Under the pieces are notes generated by a model, which worked only from the letters and a program-made list of their open reading frames with translations, had not been told where the DNA came from and did not search any database. DNA of 64,000 nt from JAWOLE01 sp963815655 (lineage in GTDB: Bacteria > Acidobacteriota > Thermoanaerobaculia > UBA5066 > Gp7-AA6), in NCBI GenBank assembly GCA_963815655.1, contig CAWFHK010000001.1, positions 2,604,001-2,668,000 of the forward strand, given 5' to 3'. Position numbers and translations under genes: made by a program. The stretch's first letter is position 1. Each line of letters starts with the position of its first letter. This document shows positions 25,910-35,758 of the stretch, piece after piece.

Positions 25910-28528
25910 ATGAGGCGACCAACCAGGAATCTGCTCTCTGTGGTTATCGGCGTTGTCTGTGTCGCGTTTCTGGTGCAGGGCGTCGGGCTTCGCTTGCCCA
26001 GGATCGTGAAGGCATTGACCGCCGTGTCGGGCGGAGCGGCCTCCTCCTCCTCCTCGCGGGCTGCCGTGCGTGGGGCTTCTTCGGGCGCCACGGCGTCCTC
26101 CGCGTATCTGGCGTCCTCCGCCGATCTGACGGAGAGACCGTGCACGGCGATGAGCTCGAATGAATCGAGCTTCAACCAGACGTCGATCGGCGAGGGCAGC
26201 GTGATCTGGTTCAACAGCGCGATCCACGTGGACGGTTTGGGCGCGAGCCCGGCGCGGATTTACCTGACGGATTCGACGATCAACTTTACGGCCAAGGGGG
26301 CCCGATACAACCTGACCGTGCCGGCGGCGACGATCACGTTCGACCCGGCGGCGAAGGCGGCCTCGACCAACTTCGACGAGTCGAGCAATCAGTGGGTCAC
26401 GACGGTCCCGAGCAGTCTGGCGAGCAGAGCGTTTCTGACGGGTCTGGCCTTTCCTGTTCCGGCCGGGGGACTGCCGGGAGGGGTGAGCGGGGTGACCTGG
26501 TCGGCGGCGTTCTCGACGGACACGCCGGGCGTGACGGCGAAGTGGCAGTGGGCGGCCGCGGTTTACAGCAGCTTCGGCCCGGACTACAACTCGCTGGCCG
26601 TCAAGGCGGTGGACGAGCAGGCGGGACCGCGATCGGTGAAGACTCAGGCTCAGGCTCAGGCTCAGGCCGGCAAGCCGGCGAACATGGAAATGTTCCTGAC
26701 CGGCGGCGGGAGCGGGGACGGGGAGTCGAATTTCACGGGCTCATTCGGGGCGGTCAGCGCCGTGACGCCCTGCACGGCGGGCATGTCCAATCAGCCCCGG
26801 GAGACCTCCCGGACGACCTTTGTGTTGGTCTACGGGGTCAACCCCAACATCGGGCCGAAGGTCACGACCGGTCTGGCGATCACGAAGACGTGTCCGGGCC
26901 CGGCCCCGGTGCCTCCCGGCACCATGTTCCAGTGCCAGTTCACGGTCCAGAACCAGGACCCGGACAACAGCGTCAACACCCTCGCCGTCACGAACCAGGA
27001 AGGATTTCCGGGCGGGACTCCCGTTCCGGCTTGCGTTCCCTGCAGCCAGGGAGGCATCCCCGTGACCGTGCTCGGGCCCAAGGGCTCCGCGACGGATACC
27101 TGCGCGGGCGCCGTGTGCGAGACCGCGCCTGCCTGCACCTCGACCGCCTTCTTCTACACCGATCAGGTCTCCGCCACCGGTTTCGACGAGAACGGCGGCG
27201 GGATCCCGCTCCCGGTGTCGGCCAGCACCACCAACCAGGTCCTGATCGCCGCCTGCACGCCGACGCCGACCAACACGCCGACCAACACGCCGACCAACAC
27301 GCCGACCAACACGCCGACGAATACGCCGACGAATACGCCGACGAATACTCCGACCAACACGCCGACGAACACGCCGACGAACACACCGACGAACACGCCA
27401 ACGAACACACCGACGAACACGCCAACGAACACGCCGACGAATACACCCACCAATACGCCGACAAGAACTCCGACGAGTACGCCGACCAACACGCCGACCG
27501 CGAGCATCGTCTGCCAGAAATCGGAGGTCATGGGCGCCCTGGCGGGGCATGTTCCCGACATCATTGTCCGGCTCGACCTCAACCAGTCGATCCAGGCGGC
27601 CGTCTCCGGAGCGACCGACGCCAACAACGACGGGTTCATCATCGTCCTCGTTGTCAAGGACGGAACCGGCGTGCTCGGAGGGAGCACGAACCAGAGCGTC
27701 ATCATCGACCAGGTTTACCCGAAGCCCTTCCAGCTCTTCGGCTGCAGCGTCACGATGAACGATCCGACGCCGGGCGACGCGAACCCGACGGGCTGGATCA
27801 AGACGGCCGCCAGCAGCCCCGCGAATATCTTCGTAATGGATCTGCACGGCGCCAAGAGCGGCGTCGCCGGCTGGAAGGTGGACGGAGACGGCCGGACCCT
27901 TCGGAACACGGCCTCGTCGGGCAACGCGGTCGGCATCTGGTTGAACGGCAACAACAACACGCTGCACAACGGCTCCGCGACGTCCAACGGCATCGGCCTG
28001 CGCATCGACGGCAACGGCAACCTCGCGACCGACACCGATATCTTCTCGAACACCGGCAACGGCGTTCAGGTCGCCGGCAACAGCAACCAGCTCCTCAAGC
28101 TCGATGTCGGCGACAAGGGGAAGGGCAATGGCGGCGACGGCGTCAACGTCAACGGCGCGGGCAACCTGATCCAGGAGTGCGATGCCTACGCCAACAGCGG
28201 CAACGGCATCGTCGCGGAAGGCGGGGCCAACACCCTGAACAAGAACAACGGCGGAGCCCGGGGCAAGGGGAACGGCCAGAAGGGATTCGTCATCGGCAGC
28301 TCCGGAACCGTCAAGGAGAACACGGCCAGGGGCAACGGGAGCTACGGGTTCGACATCACGAGCGGCGGCCACTCGCTGAGCAAGAACGTCAGCGGCGGGA
28401 CCGGCAGCGGCGAGCCCAACGGCGGCTGCCAGTTCAACGTCGCCGGGGCGAACACGAACGGTGGAGGGAACAAGTCCAACGGCACGACCGTGGCCGGGAA
28501 CCCCTTCCCGACCGGCTGCAAGAACTAG
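25910..28528 (+). CDS. Large secreted protein with TPT linker and parallel beta-helix
   Basis: 872 residues. The ATG at 25910 follows AAGGAGGGGTGAG and starts a membrane-targeting segment (LLSVVIGVVCVAFLVQGVG); a frame extension upstream lacks these signs. Residues about 80-330 form an unrecognised exported domain. A low-complexity linker of TPTN/NTP repeats (nt 27256-27500) follows. The C-terminal 330 residues have right-handed beta-helix repeats of the NosD/PbH1 kind (GIWLNGNNNTLHNG, GNGVQVAGNSNQLL, GNGIVAEGGANTL). Such helices bind or cleave polysaccharides or serve as surface structures; no catalytic triad could be assigned. Cysteine pairs in the middle suggest disulfides. A strong terminator follows 23 nt after the stop, so the gene is a single unit. 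Confidence 0.85.
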   Translation: MRRPTRNLLSVVIGVVCVAFLVQGVGLRLPRIVKALTAVSGGAASSSSSRAAVRGASSGATASSAYLASSADLTERPCTAMSSNESSFNQTSIGEGSVIWFNSAIHVDGLGASPARIYLTDSTINFTAKGARYNLTVPAATITFDPAAKAASTNFDESSNQWVTTVPSSLASRAFLTGLAFPVPAGGLPGGVSGVTWSAAFSTDTPGVTAKWQWAAAVYSSFGPDYNSLAVKAVDEQAGPRSVKTQAQAQAQAGKPANMEMFLTGGGSGDGESNFTGSFGAVSAVTPCTAGMSNQPRETSRTTFVLVYGVNPNIGPKVTTGLAITKTCPGPAPVPPGTMFQCQFTVQNQDPDNSVNTLAVTNQEGFPGGTPVPACVPCSQGGIPVTVLGPKGSATDTCAGAVCETAPACTSTAFFYTDQVSATGFDENGGGIPLPVSASTTNQVLIAACTPTPTNTPTNTPTNTPTNTPTNTPTNTPTNTPTNTPTNTPTNTPTNTPTNTPTNTPTNTPTNTPTNTPTRTPTSTPTNTPTASIVCQKSEVMGALAGHVPDIIVRLDLNQSIQAAVSGATDANNDGFIIVLVVKDGTGVLGGSTNQSVIIDQVYPKPFQLFGCSVTMNDPTPGDANPTGWIKTAASSPANIFVMDLHGAKSGVAGWKVDGDGRTLRNTASSGNAVGIWLNGNNNTLHNGSATSNGIGLRIDGNGNLATDTDIFSNTGNGVQVAGNSNQLLKLDVGDKGKGNGGDGVNVNGAGNLIQECDAYANSGNGIVAEGGANTLNKNNGGARGKGNGQKGFVIGSSGTVKENTARGNGSYGFDITSGGHSLSKNVSGGTGSGEPNGGCQFNVAGANTNGGGNKSNGTTVAGNPFPTGCKN
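27256..27500 (+). repeat. 12-bp coding tandem repeat (TPTN linker)
   Basis: About twenty imperfect copies of a 12-bp unit (ACGCCGACCAAC) encode Thr-Pro-Thr-Asn repeats between the exported domain and the beta-helix. Most variation is synonymous (acg/aca/act, aac/aat). Unit length is a multiple of three, so copy-number change would alter linker length without breaking the frame. Confidence 0.95.
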
Positions 28529-28551
28529 TCCCGGATTCTCGCTCCGTATCG

Positions 28552-28585
28552 GTCAGGCCCCGCCAATGCGGGGCCTGACTTTTTT
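28552..28585 (+). terminator. Rho-independent terminator
   Basis: A perfect 12-bp stem (GTCAGGCCCCGC at 28552-28563 with its complement at 28568-28579), a 4-nt loop and six T residues follow the secreted protein gene by 23 nt. This is the most canonical terminator in the window. Confidence 0.95.
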
Positions 28586-28600
28586 CGGGCGGCAGTTGGT

Positions 28601-28974
28601 CGCGAGGAACCCGCCCCGGAACCGTCATCGTTTCCCGCCGTCGGCACGCGCCGGCCTGCCGCAAGTTAGAGAACCGGCCGGCGCTGAGGGTTCCTCGCAG
28701 CGTCAGCGTGGTGCCGGTTGCGCCCTTCATGCTCGTCACCCATCACCGACTGCGGGAAACGCCGCCGGCTCCGGGGCTCTCAGTCCCGCTCGAGCCGAAG
28801 AGCAGCCCCGGTGGCGGGCCGCCTCCCGGAGGAGCGTGAGAGAGCGAGCACACCACTCGATGTGATCGACTCTGCCCCCGGTGCGAGTGAACGACAAGCG
28901 ACGGCCAGGTCTCGTCTGTCGCGTTCGGGCCGTCGCGTGCGACGAGGGAGGCGGACCGACGCCGGGGCGGATCC
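28601..28974 (-). repeat. Structured dispersed repeat, copy B (inverted)
   Basis: It fills the gap between two convergent genes. Read on the minus strand it aligns over its whole length with copy C at 49.2 kb: CCGCCCCGGCGTCGGT opening, CTCCTCCGGGAGGCGG hairpin, GCCCCGGAGCCGGCGGCGTT, and an end with GGGGCGGGTTC. Stems seen: GCGAGGAACCC (28602-28612) with its exact complement (28688-28698), and CGTTTCCCGC (28629-28638) with its exact complement (28752-28761). No protein-coding content is apparent. Confidence 0.85.
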
Positions 28975-29000
28975 AATGGAACACGCGCCGATCCGCAAGG

Positions 29001-30281
29001 TTACTTGGCGGCTTCGCGGGCGAGCTGGGCTCCGGGAGAATCTTCGTTGGCGACGTCGATCGGCTGGCCGAGGACCCCTTCCCAGCGGGCCACGACGACG
29101 GAGGCGACGCAGTTGCCCATGACGTTGATGGAGGTCCGGGCCATGTCCATCAGCTCGTCCACGGCGAGAATCATGGCGACGCCGGCCTCCCCCGGGAGAT
29201 TGAAGGCCGCGCAGCCCGCGGCGATGATGACGAGCGCCGCGCGCGGCACCCCGGCCACGCCCTTGGAGGTCATCATGAAGGTCAGCATCATCAGGAGCTC
29301 GGTCGGCAGGGGGAGCTGGATCCCGGCGGCCTGCGCGATCGTCAGCGTGGCGAGAGAAATGTAGAGCGTCGAGCCGTCCAGGTTGAAGGAATACCCGGCG
29401 GGAATGACGAAGCCGGCGACCGACTCGGGCACGCCGAACTCCACCATCTTCTCGAGCGCCCGCGGCAGCGCGGCCTCCGAGGACGCCGTCGAGAAAGCGA
29501 GGAGGACGGGCTCGCGGATCTTCCGGAAGAAGACGCGCAGGTTCGCCCGCACGATGAGGAGCGCCGGGACGAGGACGAGGAGCGTGAAGAGGACGAGCGC
29601 GCCGTAGAGCGACCCGACGAGCTTCGCGTAGGAGCCGAGGACCTTCAGGCCATGGTGGGAGACCGAGCCCGCCATCGCTCCGAAGACGCCGAGCGGAGTC
29701 AGCGCCATGACGTAGTCGGTCAGCTGGAACATCACGGCCACGACGGAGTCCATGACCTTCAGGAACGGTTCCGACTTCCCCTTCACGTGCGCCGCCGCGA
29801 TCCCGACGAGCGTGGCGAAGATGACGACCTGCAGGATGTCCTGCTTCGCCATGGCGTCCACGACGTTGGAGGGGAAGAGGTGGAGGAGCGTCTCGACGAG
29901 CGTCTTGGGCTTCGCGAGAGTCTCGCCGGACGGCGGGAGCGAGAGGCCCTGCCCCGGCCGGACGATGTGCGCGATCGACAGGCCGAGGACGAGGGCGGCA
30001 GTCGTCGCGATCTCGAAATAGACGAGCGCCTTCGCGCCCATCCGCCCGACCGCCTTGACGTCGCCCGTCTTGCCGATCCCGACGACGATCGTCGAGAAAA
30101 TGAGCGGAACGATGAGCATCTTGATCAGGCTGATGAAGGCGCGGGAGAGGAAGCGGAACGTCTCGTACGCGGCCGGATGGTGCTCCGCCGGGAACACGTA
30201 TCCGCAGAGAACGCCCAGTCCCAGCCCGTAGAAGATGAGCGCCGTCGAGGAGAGCCAGGCCGGCCGGGAGGACCTCTTCAC
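29001..30281 (-). CDS. Dicarboxylate/amino acid:cation symporter
   Basis: 426 residues, the family's standard length (DAACS; DctA/GltP). It imports C4-dicarboxylates, glutamate or aspartate with protons or sodium across the inner membrane. Eight or more hydrophobic segments are present. Signature stretches: FISLIKMLIVPLIFSTIV near residue 50, the serine-rich hairpin AFSTASSEAALPRALE, PAGYSFNLDGSTLYIS, and the C-terminal DELMDMARTSINVMGNCVA, whose Asp and Arg line the substrate site. The Arg in MARTSINV is characteristic of acidic-amino-acid or dicarboxylate members. It is monocistronic. Confidence 0.94.
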   Translation of the reverse strand: MKRSSRPAWLSSTALIFYGLGLGVLCGYVFPAEHHPAAYETFRFLSRAFISLIKMLIVPLIFSTIVVGIGKTGDVKAVGRMGAKALVYFEIATTAALVLGLSIAHIVRPGQGLSLPPSGETLAKPKTLVETLLHLFPSNVVDAMAKQDILQVVIFATLVGIAAAHVKGKSEPFLKVMDSVVAVMFQLTDYVMALTPLGVFGAMAGSVSHHGLKVLGSYAKLVGSLYGALVLFTLLVLVPALLIVRANLRVFFRKIREPVLLAFSTASSEAALPRALEKMVEFGVPESVAGFVIPAGYSFNLDGSTLYISLATLTIAQAAGIQLPLPTELLMMLTFMMTSKGVAGVPRAALVIIAAGCAAFNLPGEAGVAMILAVDELMDMARTSINVMGNCVASVVVARWEGVLGQPIDVANEDSPGAQLAREAAK

Positions 30282-30322
30282 CGGCTCTCCGGAGCGGCTC
30301 TCCGCGGAATCATTTGCGGCGC

Positions 30323-30328
30323 ATTATA
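30323..30328 (-). promoter_or_regulatory. Possible -10 box for the symporter gene
   Basis: A perfect TATAAT on the minus strand lies 42 nt upstream of the symporter start in the divergent spacer to the receiver gene. No good -35 box is seen at 16-18 bp, so the assignment is weak. Confidence 0.3.
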
Positions 30329-30429
30329 GAGACAGCCGGCCTTCGACTTTGGTCACGGCACCCCGGACCTTAGACCCTGGACTCTCTCCACAGGACGGGC
30401 ACGTCTCCTGCATAATATCGGGCGCCACC

Positions 30430-30801
30430 ATGGAAAAAAGAGAGGTCCTCGTGGTGGAGGACGACGTCGACCTGCGGGAGAGCCTGAGCCAGGCCCTGCA
30501 GGATCACGGCTTCGCGGTGACCCAGGCCGGCAACGGCCAGCAGGCCCTCGACCTGCTCCACTCCGGCAACCGGCCGGCGGTCATCCTGCTCGACCTGATG
30601 ATGCCGGTGTTGAGCGGCTGGGAGCTTCGCGACGTCCTGCGGGACGATCCGGAGCTCTCCCGGATTCCGACGCTCGTCATTTCCGCGTACATGGACGGGA
30701 CCGAGCAGGCGGTCCTCGCGCTCCCGGCCGACGACTGCATCCGAAAGCCGTTCCATCTCCGAGTCCTGATCGAGGCTATCGAGCGCCACAGCCAGACCTA
30801 A
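30430..30801 (+). CDS. Stand-alone response regulator receiver
   Basis: 123 residues with a receiver domain only. VLVVEDDVDLRESL carries the acidic pocket, VILLDLMMP the phosphorylated Asp, LVISAY the conserved Ser/Thr region, and RKPFHLRVL the Lys. There is no output domain, so it works as a CheY/Spo0F-like phosphotransfer or protein-binding regulator. The ATG at 30430 lies close behind CATAAT (30411-30416) and has no ribosome site, so it may be nearly leaderless. No histidine kinase is adjacent. A degenerate GGTCCAA-family heptamer repeat lies just upstream (30362-30383). Confidence 0.9.
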   Translation: MEKREVLVVEDDVDLRESLSQALQDHGFAVTQAGNGQQALDLLHSGNRPAVILLDLMMPVLSGWELRDVLRDDPELSRIPTLVISAYMDGTEQAVLALPADDCIRKPFHLRVLIEAIERHSQT

Positions 30802-30877
30802 GACGCGGCACGAGGACCTTCACCGTCCCGACGTCGCGGCTCATCGAAAGCGCCACCGACGACTCGTATCCGGTAGC

Positions 30878-32587
30878 ATGCGGCGCGTGAGATCTCTCCT
30901 TCGATGGAATCGGATCGCCACGCTGTTCTTTCTCCCTGTCGCGGCGGCCGGCTGCGGGCCGTCGCCGTCACCGAGCGCGGGCGCGACTCCCGCGCCGGCG
31001 CGCGCGGACGTCGTGCCCGACCTCGCCGCCCGGCTCGCGCGGTGGAAGGCGGTCCCGATGCCCTTCGCGATGGAGAAGCTCGGCCCACGGGAACGGCAGC
31101 TCGTCGAGAAGCTCATCGAGGCCTGCCGGCAGATCGAAGGCATCTTCTGGCAGCAGAGCGACCCGGAGGGATTGGCCCTCTCTCGGTCGCTCGCCGGCTC
31201 GTCCGATCCCCGCGACAAGGCCCTCCGGCGATTCCTCTGGATCGACGGAGGCCGCTGGGACCTCCTGGACGAGAACCGTCCCTTCGTGGGGAAGGAGCCG
31301 ATGCCGCCCGGAGTCGGGTTCTACCCCAGGGGACTCACCCGCGATGCGATCGAGGCCTACGTCAAGGTTCATCCCGAGCAGCGGAAGGCGATCTACGACG
31401 AGCGCACGGTCGTCGTTGCCGACGGGGACAGGCTCTCGACAATCCCGTACCACGTCGCCTACAAGGAGTTCCTCGATCCCGCGGCGCGCGCCCTCGAGGA
31501 AGCGTCGGAGCTCTCCGACGATCCGGCCTTCGCCCGGTTCCTGAAGCTGCGGGCGGAGGCCCTCCTCTCCGACGACTACTACCCGAGCGACGTGGCCTGG
31601 GTGGAGCTCTCGAACCCGAGATTCGACCTGATCCTCGCCCCCTACGAGACGTACCTGGACGGGCTCCTCGGCGTCAAGGGTTCCTACGGCGCCGCGGTCC
31701 TCGTCCGCAACGAGGAGGAGAGCGGAAAGCTCGCGGTCTTCCAGAAGTACGTGCCGGAGATCCAGGACTCCCTGCCGCTCCCGCGCGAGGACCGCCCCTC
31801 CCTGCGCGGCAAGGCCGCTCCGATGGAGGTCATGGACGCGCCCTTCCGCTCGGGGGACCTCGTCCACGGTTACCAGGCGGTCGCCGACAACCTCCCCAAC
31901 GACCCGCGCATCCACGAGGAGATCGGGAGCAAGCGGATCTTTTTCAAGAACTACATGGACGCGCGCGTGCGCGAGATCATCGTGCCGCTCGCCCGCCGCC
32001 TTCTGCGCGAAGAGGACGCGGCGAAGGCCACGGCCGACGGGTATCTCATCGGGACGCTGATGCACGAGATCGCCCACGGCCTCGGCCCCGCCTACGCGCG
32101 GACCGGCGGCCGGCAAGTGAGCATCCGCGAGGCGATCGGCCCCGCGTTCTCCGCTCTCGAGGAAGCCAAGGCGGACGCCACGGGCATGTCCGCGCTCGCC
32201 TGGCTCGCCGGCCACGGCGGCCTCGCGAAGGAAAAACTCCCCGAGTGCTACGCCTCCTACGTCGCGGACCTCTTCCGCACCGTCCGTTTCGGAACGGGCG
32301 AGGCGCACAGCCGCGCGGAGATGATGGAATTCAACTTCCTCGCGGAGAACGGGGGCATCTCCCGCGAAGCCTCCGGCAGGTACGCGATCGACGCCGGAAA
32401 GATGCCCGCGGCCCTCGCCCGCCTCTCCAGGGAGCTCCTCGAAATCGAGGCCTCCGGCGACCGCGCGCGCGCCGAGGCCTGGTTCGGCAAGTACGACGCC
32501 ATGCCCCCCGACCTCGCCACGTCCCTGAAGGCTCTCACCGACGTCCCCGTGGACATCGACCCGCAGATCCCGTTTCCGCGGTTCTGA
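30878..32587 (+). CDS. M49-like zinc peptidase lipoprotein
   Basis: 569 residues. The N terminus is a lipoprotein signal with lipobox VAAAGC (Cys near residue 27), so it should be anchored to a membrane outside the cytoplasm. The zinc motif LMHEIAHGLGPAY (HExxH) is followed about 45 residues later by ALEEAKADATG, giving the second Glu ligand, as in dipeptidyl-peptidase III (M49)-like bacterial proteins. Classical DPP III has HELLGH; this shorter HExxH form is typical of bacterial relatives. Expected role: release of peptides or dipeptides in the periplasm. The addB-like gene starts 63 bp after it. Confidence 0.85.
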   Translation: MRRVRSLLRWNRIATLFFLPVAAAGCGPSPSPSAGATPAPARADVVPDLAARLARWKAVPMPFAMEKLGPRERQLVEKLIEACRQIEGIFWQQSDPEGLALSRSLAGSSDPRDKALRRFLWIDGGRWDLLDENRPFVGKEPMPPGVGFYPRGLTRDAIEAYVKVHPEQRKAIYDERTVVVADGDRLSTIPYHVAYKEFLDPAARALEEASELSDDPAFARFLKLRAEALLSDDYYPSDVAWVELSNPRFDLILAPYETYLDGLLGVKGSYGAAVLVRNEEESGKLAVFQKYVPEIQDSLPLPREDRPSLRGKAAPMEVMDAPFRSGDLVHGYQAVADNLPNDPRIHEEIGSKRIFFKNYMDARVREIIVPLARRLLREEDAAKATADGYLIGTLMHEIAHGLGPAYARTGGRQVSIREAIGPAFSALEEAKADATGMSALAWLAGHGGLAKEKLPECYASYVADLFRTVRFGTGEAHSRAEMMEFNFLAENGGISREASGRYAIDAGKMPAALARLSRELLEIEASGDRARAEAWFGKYDAMPPDLATSLKALTDVPVDIDPQIPFPRF

Positions 32588-32650
32588 GGGCGGGCGGCTC
32601 CGGCAACCGGACGCTGTTTGTCGGGGCGAGCATCTAGAATCGATTTCTCC

Positions 32651-35600
32651 ATGCCGGTCCAGCAACTGCTCCCCTTCGGCGAGGGGGAGAAGGAGGAGTC
32701 GCCTCCTCGTCTCATCGAGGAGCTGGCGAGGGTGTGCCGCGAGCGGCCGCTCGAGGAGAAGGTCCTCGTCGCGCCGTCGCTCCTGATCGGGCATCAGATC
32801 GTCGAGGCCCTGGCGAGGTCGGGGCGGCCGTGGGTCAACCTGCGGGTCGAGACGGTGCGGCACCTCGCCCACGCGCTCGTCGGACCGGCGCTGGCGCGGG
32901 ACGGATGGAGATTGCTCTCCCGAGCGCAGTCGCTGGCGCTCATCGAGCAGGCGTGCGCCGACGTTCTGAACGAGAGCTCGTATTTCGGCAGGCTCCTCGA
33001 CCGCCCGGGGCTCCACCGCTCTCTTCAGGCCGCGTTCGACGAGCTGCGCTCGGCGGGATTGACGCCCGACACGCTGCCGGAGATCGCGTTCGCGGACCGC
33101 CGCAAGCACCGGGAGCTTCGCGGGGTGCTCGGCAATTACGAGAAGGCTCTGGAGTCGGGAAGATTCCTGGACGGGCTGGAGGTGCTCCGCCGCGCCCTCC
33201 GGGCCGTCGAATCGAGCCCGCCGCCGGCCTCCGAGACGACCTACCTTCTCCCGGCCGTCACCGAGCTGTCCACCCTCGAGCGGGCCTTCCTCGAGAAGCT
33301 CGCGGCCGGAAGGCTCGAACCGCTCGCGCCCGATCCGCCCGACGCCTGGAAGGGGATCGCGCGGGAAGCGCGCCTCTTCCGCGCGATCGGCGAGGAGAAC
33401 GAGGTCCGGGAAATCTTCCGGGCGATCCTGCGCGAGGGGATTCCCTTCGACGACGTCGAGATCCTCTACAGCGACCGCGGCGTCTATCCCTCTCTCGTCT
33501 GGGAGCTCTCCCGCGAGCACGACGTCCCGTGCACGTTCGCGTCCGGCATCGCGGTCTCCTATACCCGGCCCGGCCAGGCGGCGCTTGCCTTCCTCGACTG
33601 GATCGGCGAGGGCTTCGCTTCCGACGCGCTGCGCCGGGCGCTCGCCTCCGGCGCGCTGACGTTCTCGCGCCTGGACGGCGCCGACCCGGATGCGCCGGGC
33701 ACGCGCGGCGCGGCCCGGGCTCTGCGCGACGCGGGAATCGGCTGGGGACGGGAGCGTCATCTCGCGTGCCTCGACCGCCTCGTCGGCGAGCTCGAGAAGC
33801 CGGAAGAGCGGTGGCACGCCGACGCGGACCTCTCGGACGATCAGCAGGCGCGCCGGCAGGAGAGACGGGCGCGCCATCTCCTCGCGGCCCGGCGGGCGCG
33901 CGACTTCGTGCGGCGCGCCGTGGCGCTCGCGCCGGCGTCCGAAGGCGGCTGGAGCGACATGCGCTCCCTCGCCGCGGGGGCGCGGGCCTTCGTCGCCGAG
34001 TTCGGGCATGTCGGCGACGAGCTCGACGGCACGGCCCGCACGGCGCTCGACGCCCTCTTCGAGGAATTCATGGAGCTTCTGCCCGGGCGTCTGCCCGTCT
34101 CCGCCGCCGTCGAGCGTTTGCGGGACGCGGTCGTCCGCCTGTCGATCGCCGCCGACCGTCCGCGCCCCGGGAAGGCGCACGTCGCCCACTACGGCGCCGG
34201 CGGATTCTCCGGGCGCCGCCGCACGTTCCTCGTCGGCCTGGACGAGGCCCGAGTGCCGGGGCCCGACCTCGAGGATCCCGTCCTGCTCGACGAGGAGCGC
34301 CGGCGCATCAACGAGGAATCGGCCCGCCGCCTGCTGCCTCTCGGGCGGGACCGGCCGCGCGAAGCCGCGGCGGCGTTCTGGGCCTGCCTCGGGAGACTGC
34401 GCGGGAAACTGACGGCGAGCTATCCAAGCTTCGACCTGCGCAACCTCTCGCAGGCGGGCGAGCCGGCCGCCTCTCCCCCGTTTCTCGATCTGCACCGCGA
34501 GCGTTCGGGGCGCGCCGAGGCGGACTACGCCGATCTCGCGCGGGCGCTTCCGCGGGCCGCCGGCTTCGCCCCGAACGAGGAGGCCGCGCTGGACGAAGCC
34601 GAGTGGTGGCTTTCCCGTCTCCGAAACGCCGGCGGCTCCGGAAGAGACGCCCGCCTCGCTCCGGCCGTGCGCGCCGCCTACCCGTGGCTCGAGGACGGCC
34701 ACCGCGCGGAGGAGGCCCGGGCGAGCGAGGAATTCACGGTCTGGGACGGCTGGGTCCGCGGCGCAACGCCGGAGCTCGACCCGCGGCGGGGAGGCGAGCC
34801 CTTCTCCCCTTCCCGGCTGCAGGACCTCGCGAAGTGCCCGTTCGCGTACTTCCTGCGCCACGTGCTGCGCGTCGAGGAGCCGAAGGACCTCGAGCGCGAT
34901 CCCACTCGCTGGCTCGAGCCGATGGCCGAGGGGAGCCTCCTCCACGAAGTGTTCCGGGAGTTCTTCCAGAAGATCACCGAGGCCGGCGAGAAGCCCGAGA
35001 CGGAGCGGCACCTCGGGTTGATCCTGGAGCTCGCGGAAAAGCAGATCGCGGCGTGGAAGGAGCGGATCCCTCCGCGCAGCGAGCTTGCCTTCTCCCTCCA
35101 GTGCGAAGGCATCCGCTTCGCCTGCCGCACGCTCCTCGCGCGCGAGGAGGCCCACTGCCGCGACGTGACGCCGCGCTACTTCGAAGTGCCGTTCGGCCTT
35201 CCGCGGCAGGCGGCGAGGTCCCGGGCGGCCGTGGCGAGCCCCGATCCCGTCGCGATCGGCGTCGGAAACAGCGGCAGCTTCCTCCTGCGCGGCTCGATCG
35301 ACCGCGTGGACGAGGCCGGCGACGGCACGTTCCACGTCTGGGACTACAAGACCGGCTCCGCGTTGAGCGTGCGGGAAGGGACGGGCCTGCGGGGCGGCCG
35401 CCAGATCCAGCCGGCGCTCTACGCGCTGGCCTTCGAGACGCTGCTCGACCGGGCTGGGAGTCCCGGCAAGGTCTCGCAGTCGGGCTACTTCTTCCCCGGA
35501 CGCAAGGGGGAGGGGCAGCGGATGCTCGCGCCGGTCGAGCGCTCGGAGACGCGCGAGGTCCTCCGCCGCCTCTTCGACCTCCTGGCGGCGGGGATGTTCC

Positions 35601-35758
35601 CGCACGCGCTCTCCTCCGACGACTGCAAGTTCTGCCCGTACGAGGAAATCTGCGGCGGCGCGAAGGCGGCGAGCGCGCGGGCGCGCGAGAAGCTCGCCGC
35701 GGACACGCACCCCGCCCTGACGGAATTTCGGAAGCTCCATGCCGAAGAAGACGACTGA
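32651..35758 (+). CDS. AddB-like PD-(D/E)XK nuclease subunit
   Basis: 1035 residues. Its C-terminal third carries a RecB-type nuclease: SRLQDLAKCPFAYFLRHVL, LLHEVFREF with the motif His, SIDRVDE, VWDYKTGS (catalytic Asp and Lys) and CKFCPYEEIC. The four Cys together form the iron-sulfur staple of AddB nucleases. The N-terminal part has a UvrD-like helicase fold by arrangement, but no Walker A loop is visible where AddB proteins carry GxxGxGKT (here VLVAPSLLIGHQIVEALA), so it probably does not hydrolyse ATP. It overlaps the addA-like gene by 20 bp. Together they would resect double-strand breaks for recombination. Confidence 0.88.
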   Translation: MPVQQLLPFGEGEKEESPPRLIEELARVCRERPLEEKVLVAPSLLIGHQIVEALARSGRPWVNLRVETVRHLAHALVGPALARDGWRLLSRAQSLALIEQACADVLNESSYFGRLLDRPGLHRSLQAAFDELRSAGLTPDTLPEIAFADRRKHRELRGVLGNYEKALESGRFLDGLEVLRRALRAVESSPPPASETTYLLPAVTELSTLERAFLEKLAAGRLEPLAPDPPDAWKGIAREARLFRAIGEENEVREIFRAILREGIPFDDVEILYSDRGVYPSLVWELSREHDVPCTFASGIAVSYTRPGQAALAFLDWIGEGFASDALRRALASGALTFSRLDGADPDAPGTRGAARALRDAGIGWGRERHLACLDRLVGELEKPEERWHADADLSDDQQARRQERRARHLLAARRARDFVRRAVALAPASEGGWSDMRSLAAGARAFVAEFGHVGDELDGTARTALDALFEEFMELLPGRLPVSAAVERLRDAVVRLSIAADRPRPGKAHVAHYGAGGFSGRRRTFLVGLDEARVPGPDLEDPVLLDEERRRINEESARRLLPLGRDRPREAAAAFWACLGRLRGKLTASYPSFDLRNLSQAGEPAASPPFLDLHRERSGRAEADYADLARALPRAAGFAPNEEAALDEAEWWLSRLRNAGGSGRDARLAPAVRAAYPWLEDGHRAEEARASEEFTVWDGWVRGATPELDPRRGGEPFSPSRLQDLAKCPFAYFLRHVLRVEEPKDLERDPTRWLEPMAEGSLLHEVFREFFQKITEAGEKPETERHLGLILELAEKQIAAWKERIPPRSELAFSLQCEGIRFACRTLLAREEAHCRDVTPRYFEVPFGLPRQAARSRAAVASPDPVAIGVGNSGSFLLRGSIDRVDEAGDGTFHVWDYKTGSALSVREGTGLRGGRQIQPALYALAFETLLDRAGSPGKVSQSGYFFPGRKGEGQRMLAPVERSETREVLRRLFDLLAAGMFPHALSSDDCKFCPYEEICGGAKAASARAREKLAADTHPALTEFRKLHAEEDD

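Noticed and set aside
27256..27500. Regular repeats resembling a CRISPR array
   Set aside because: Unit is 12 bp, coding (TPTN), without unique spacers.
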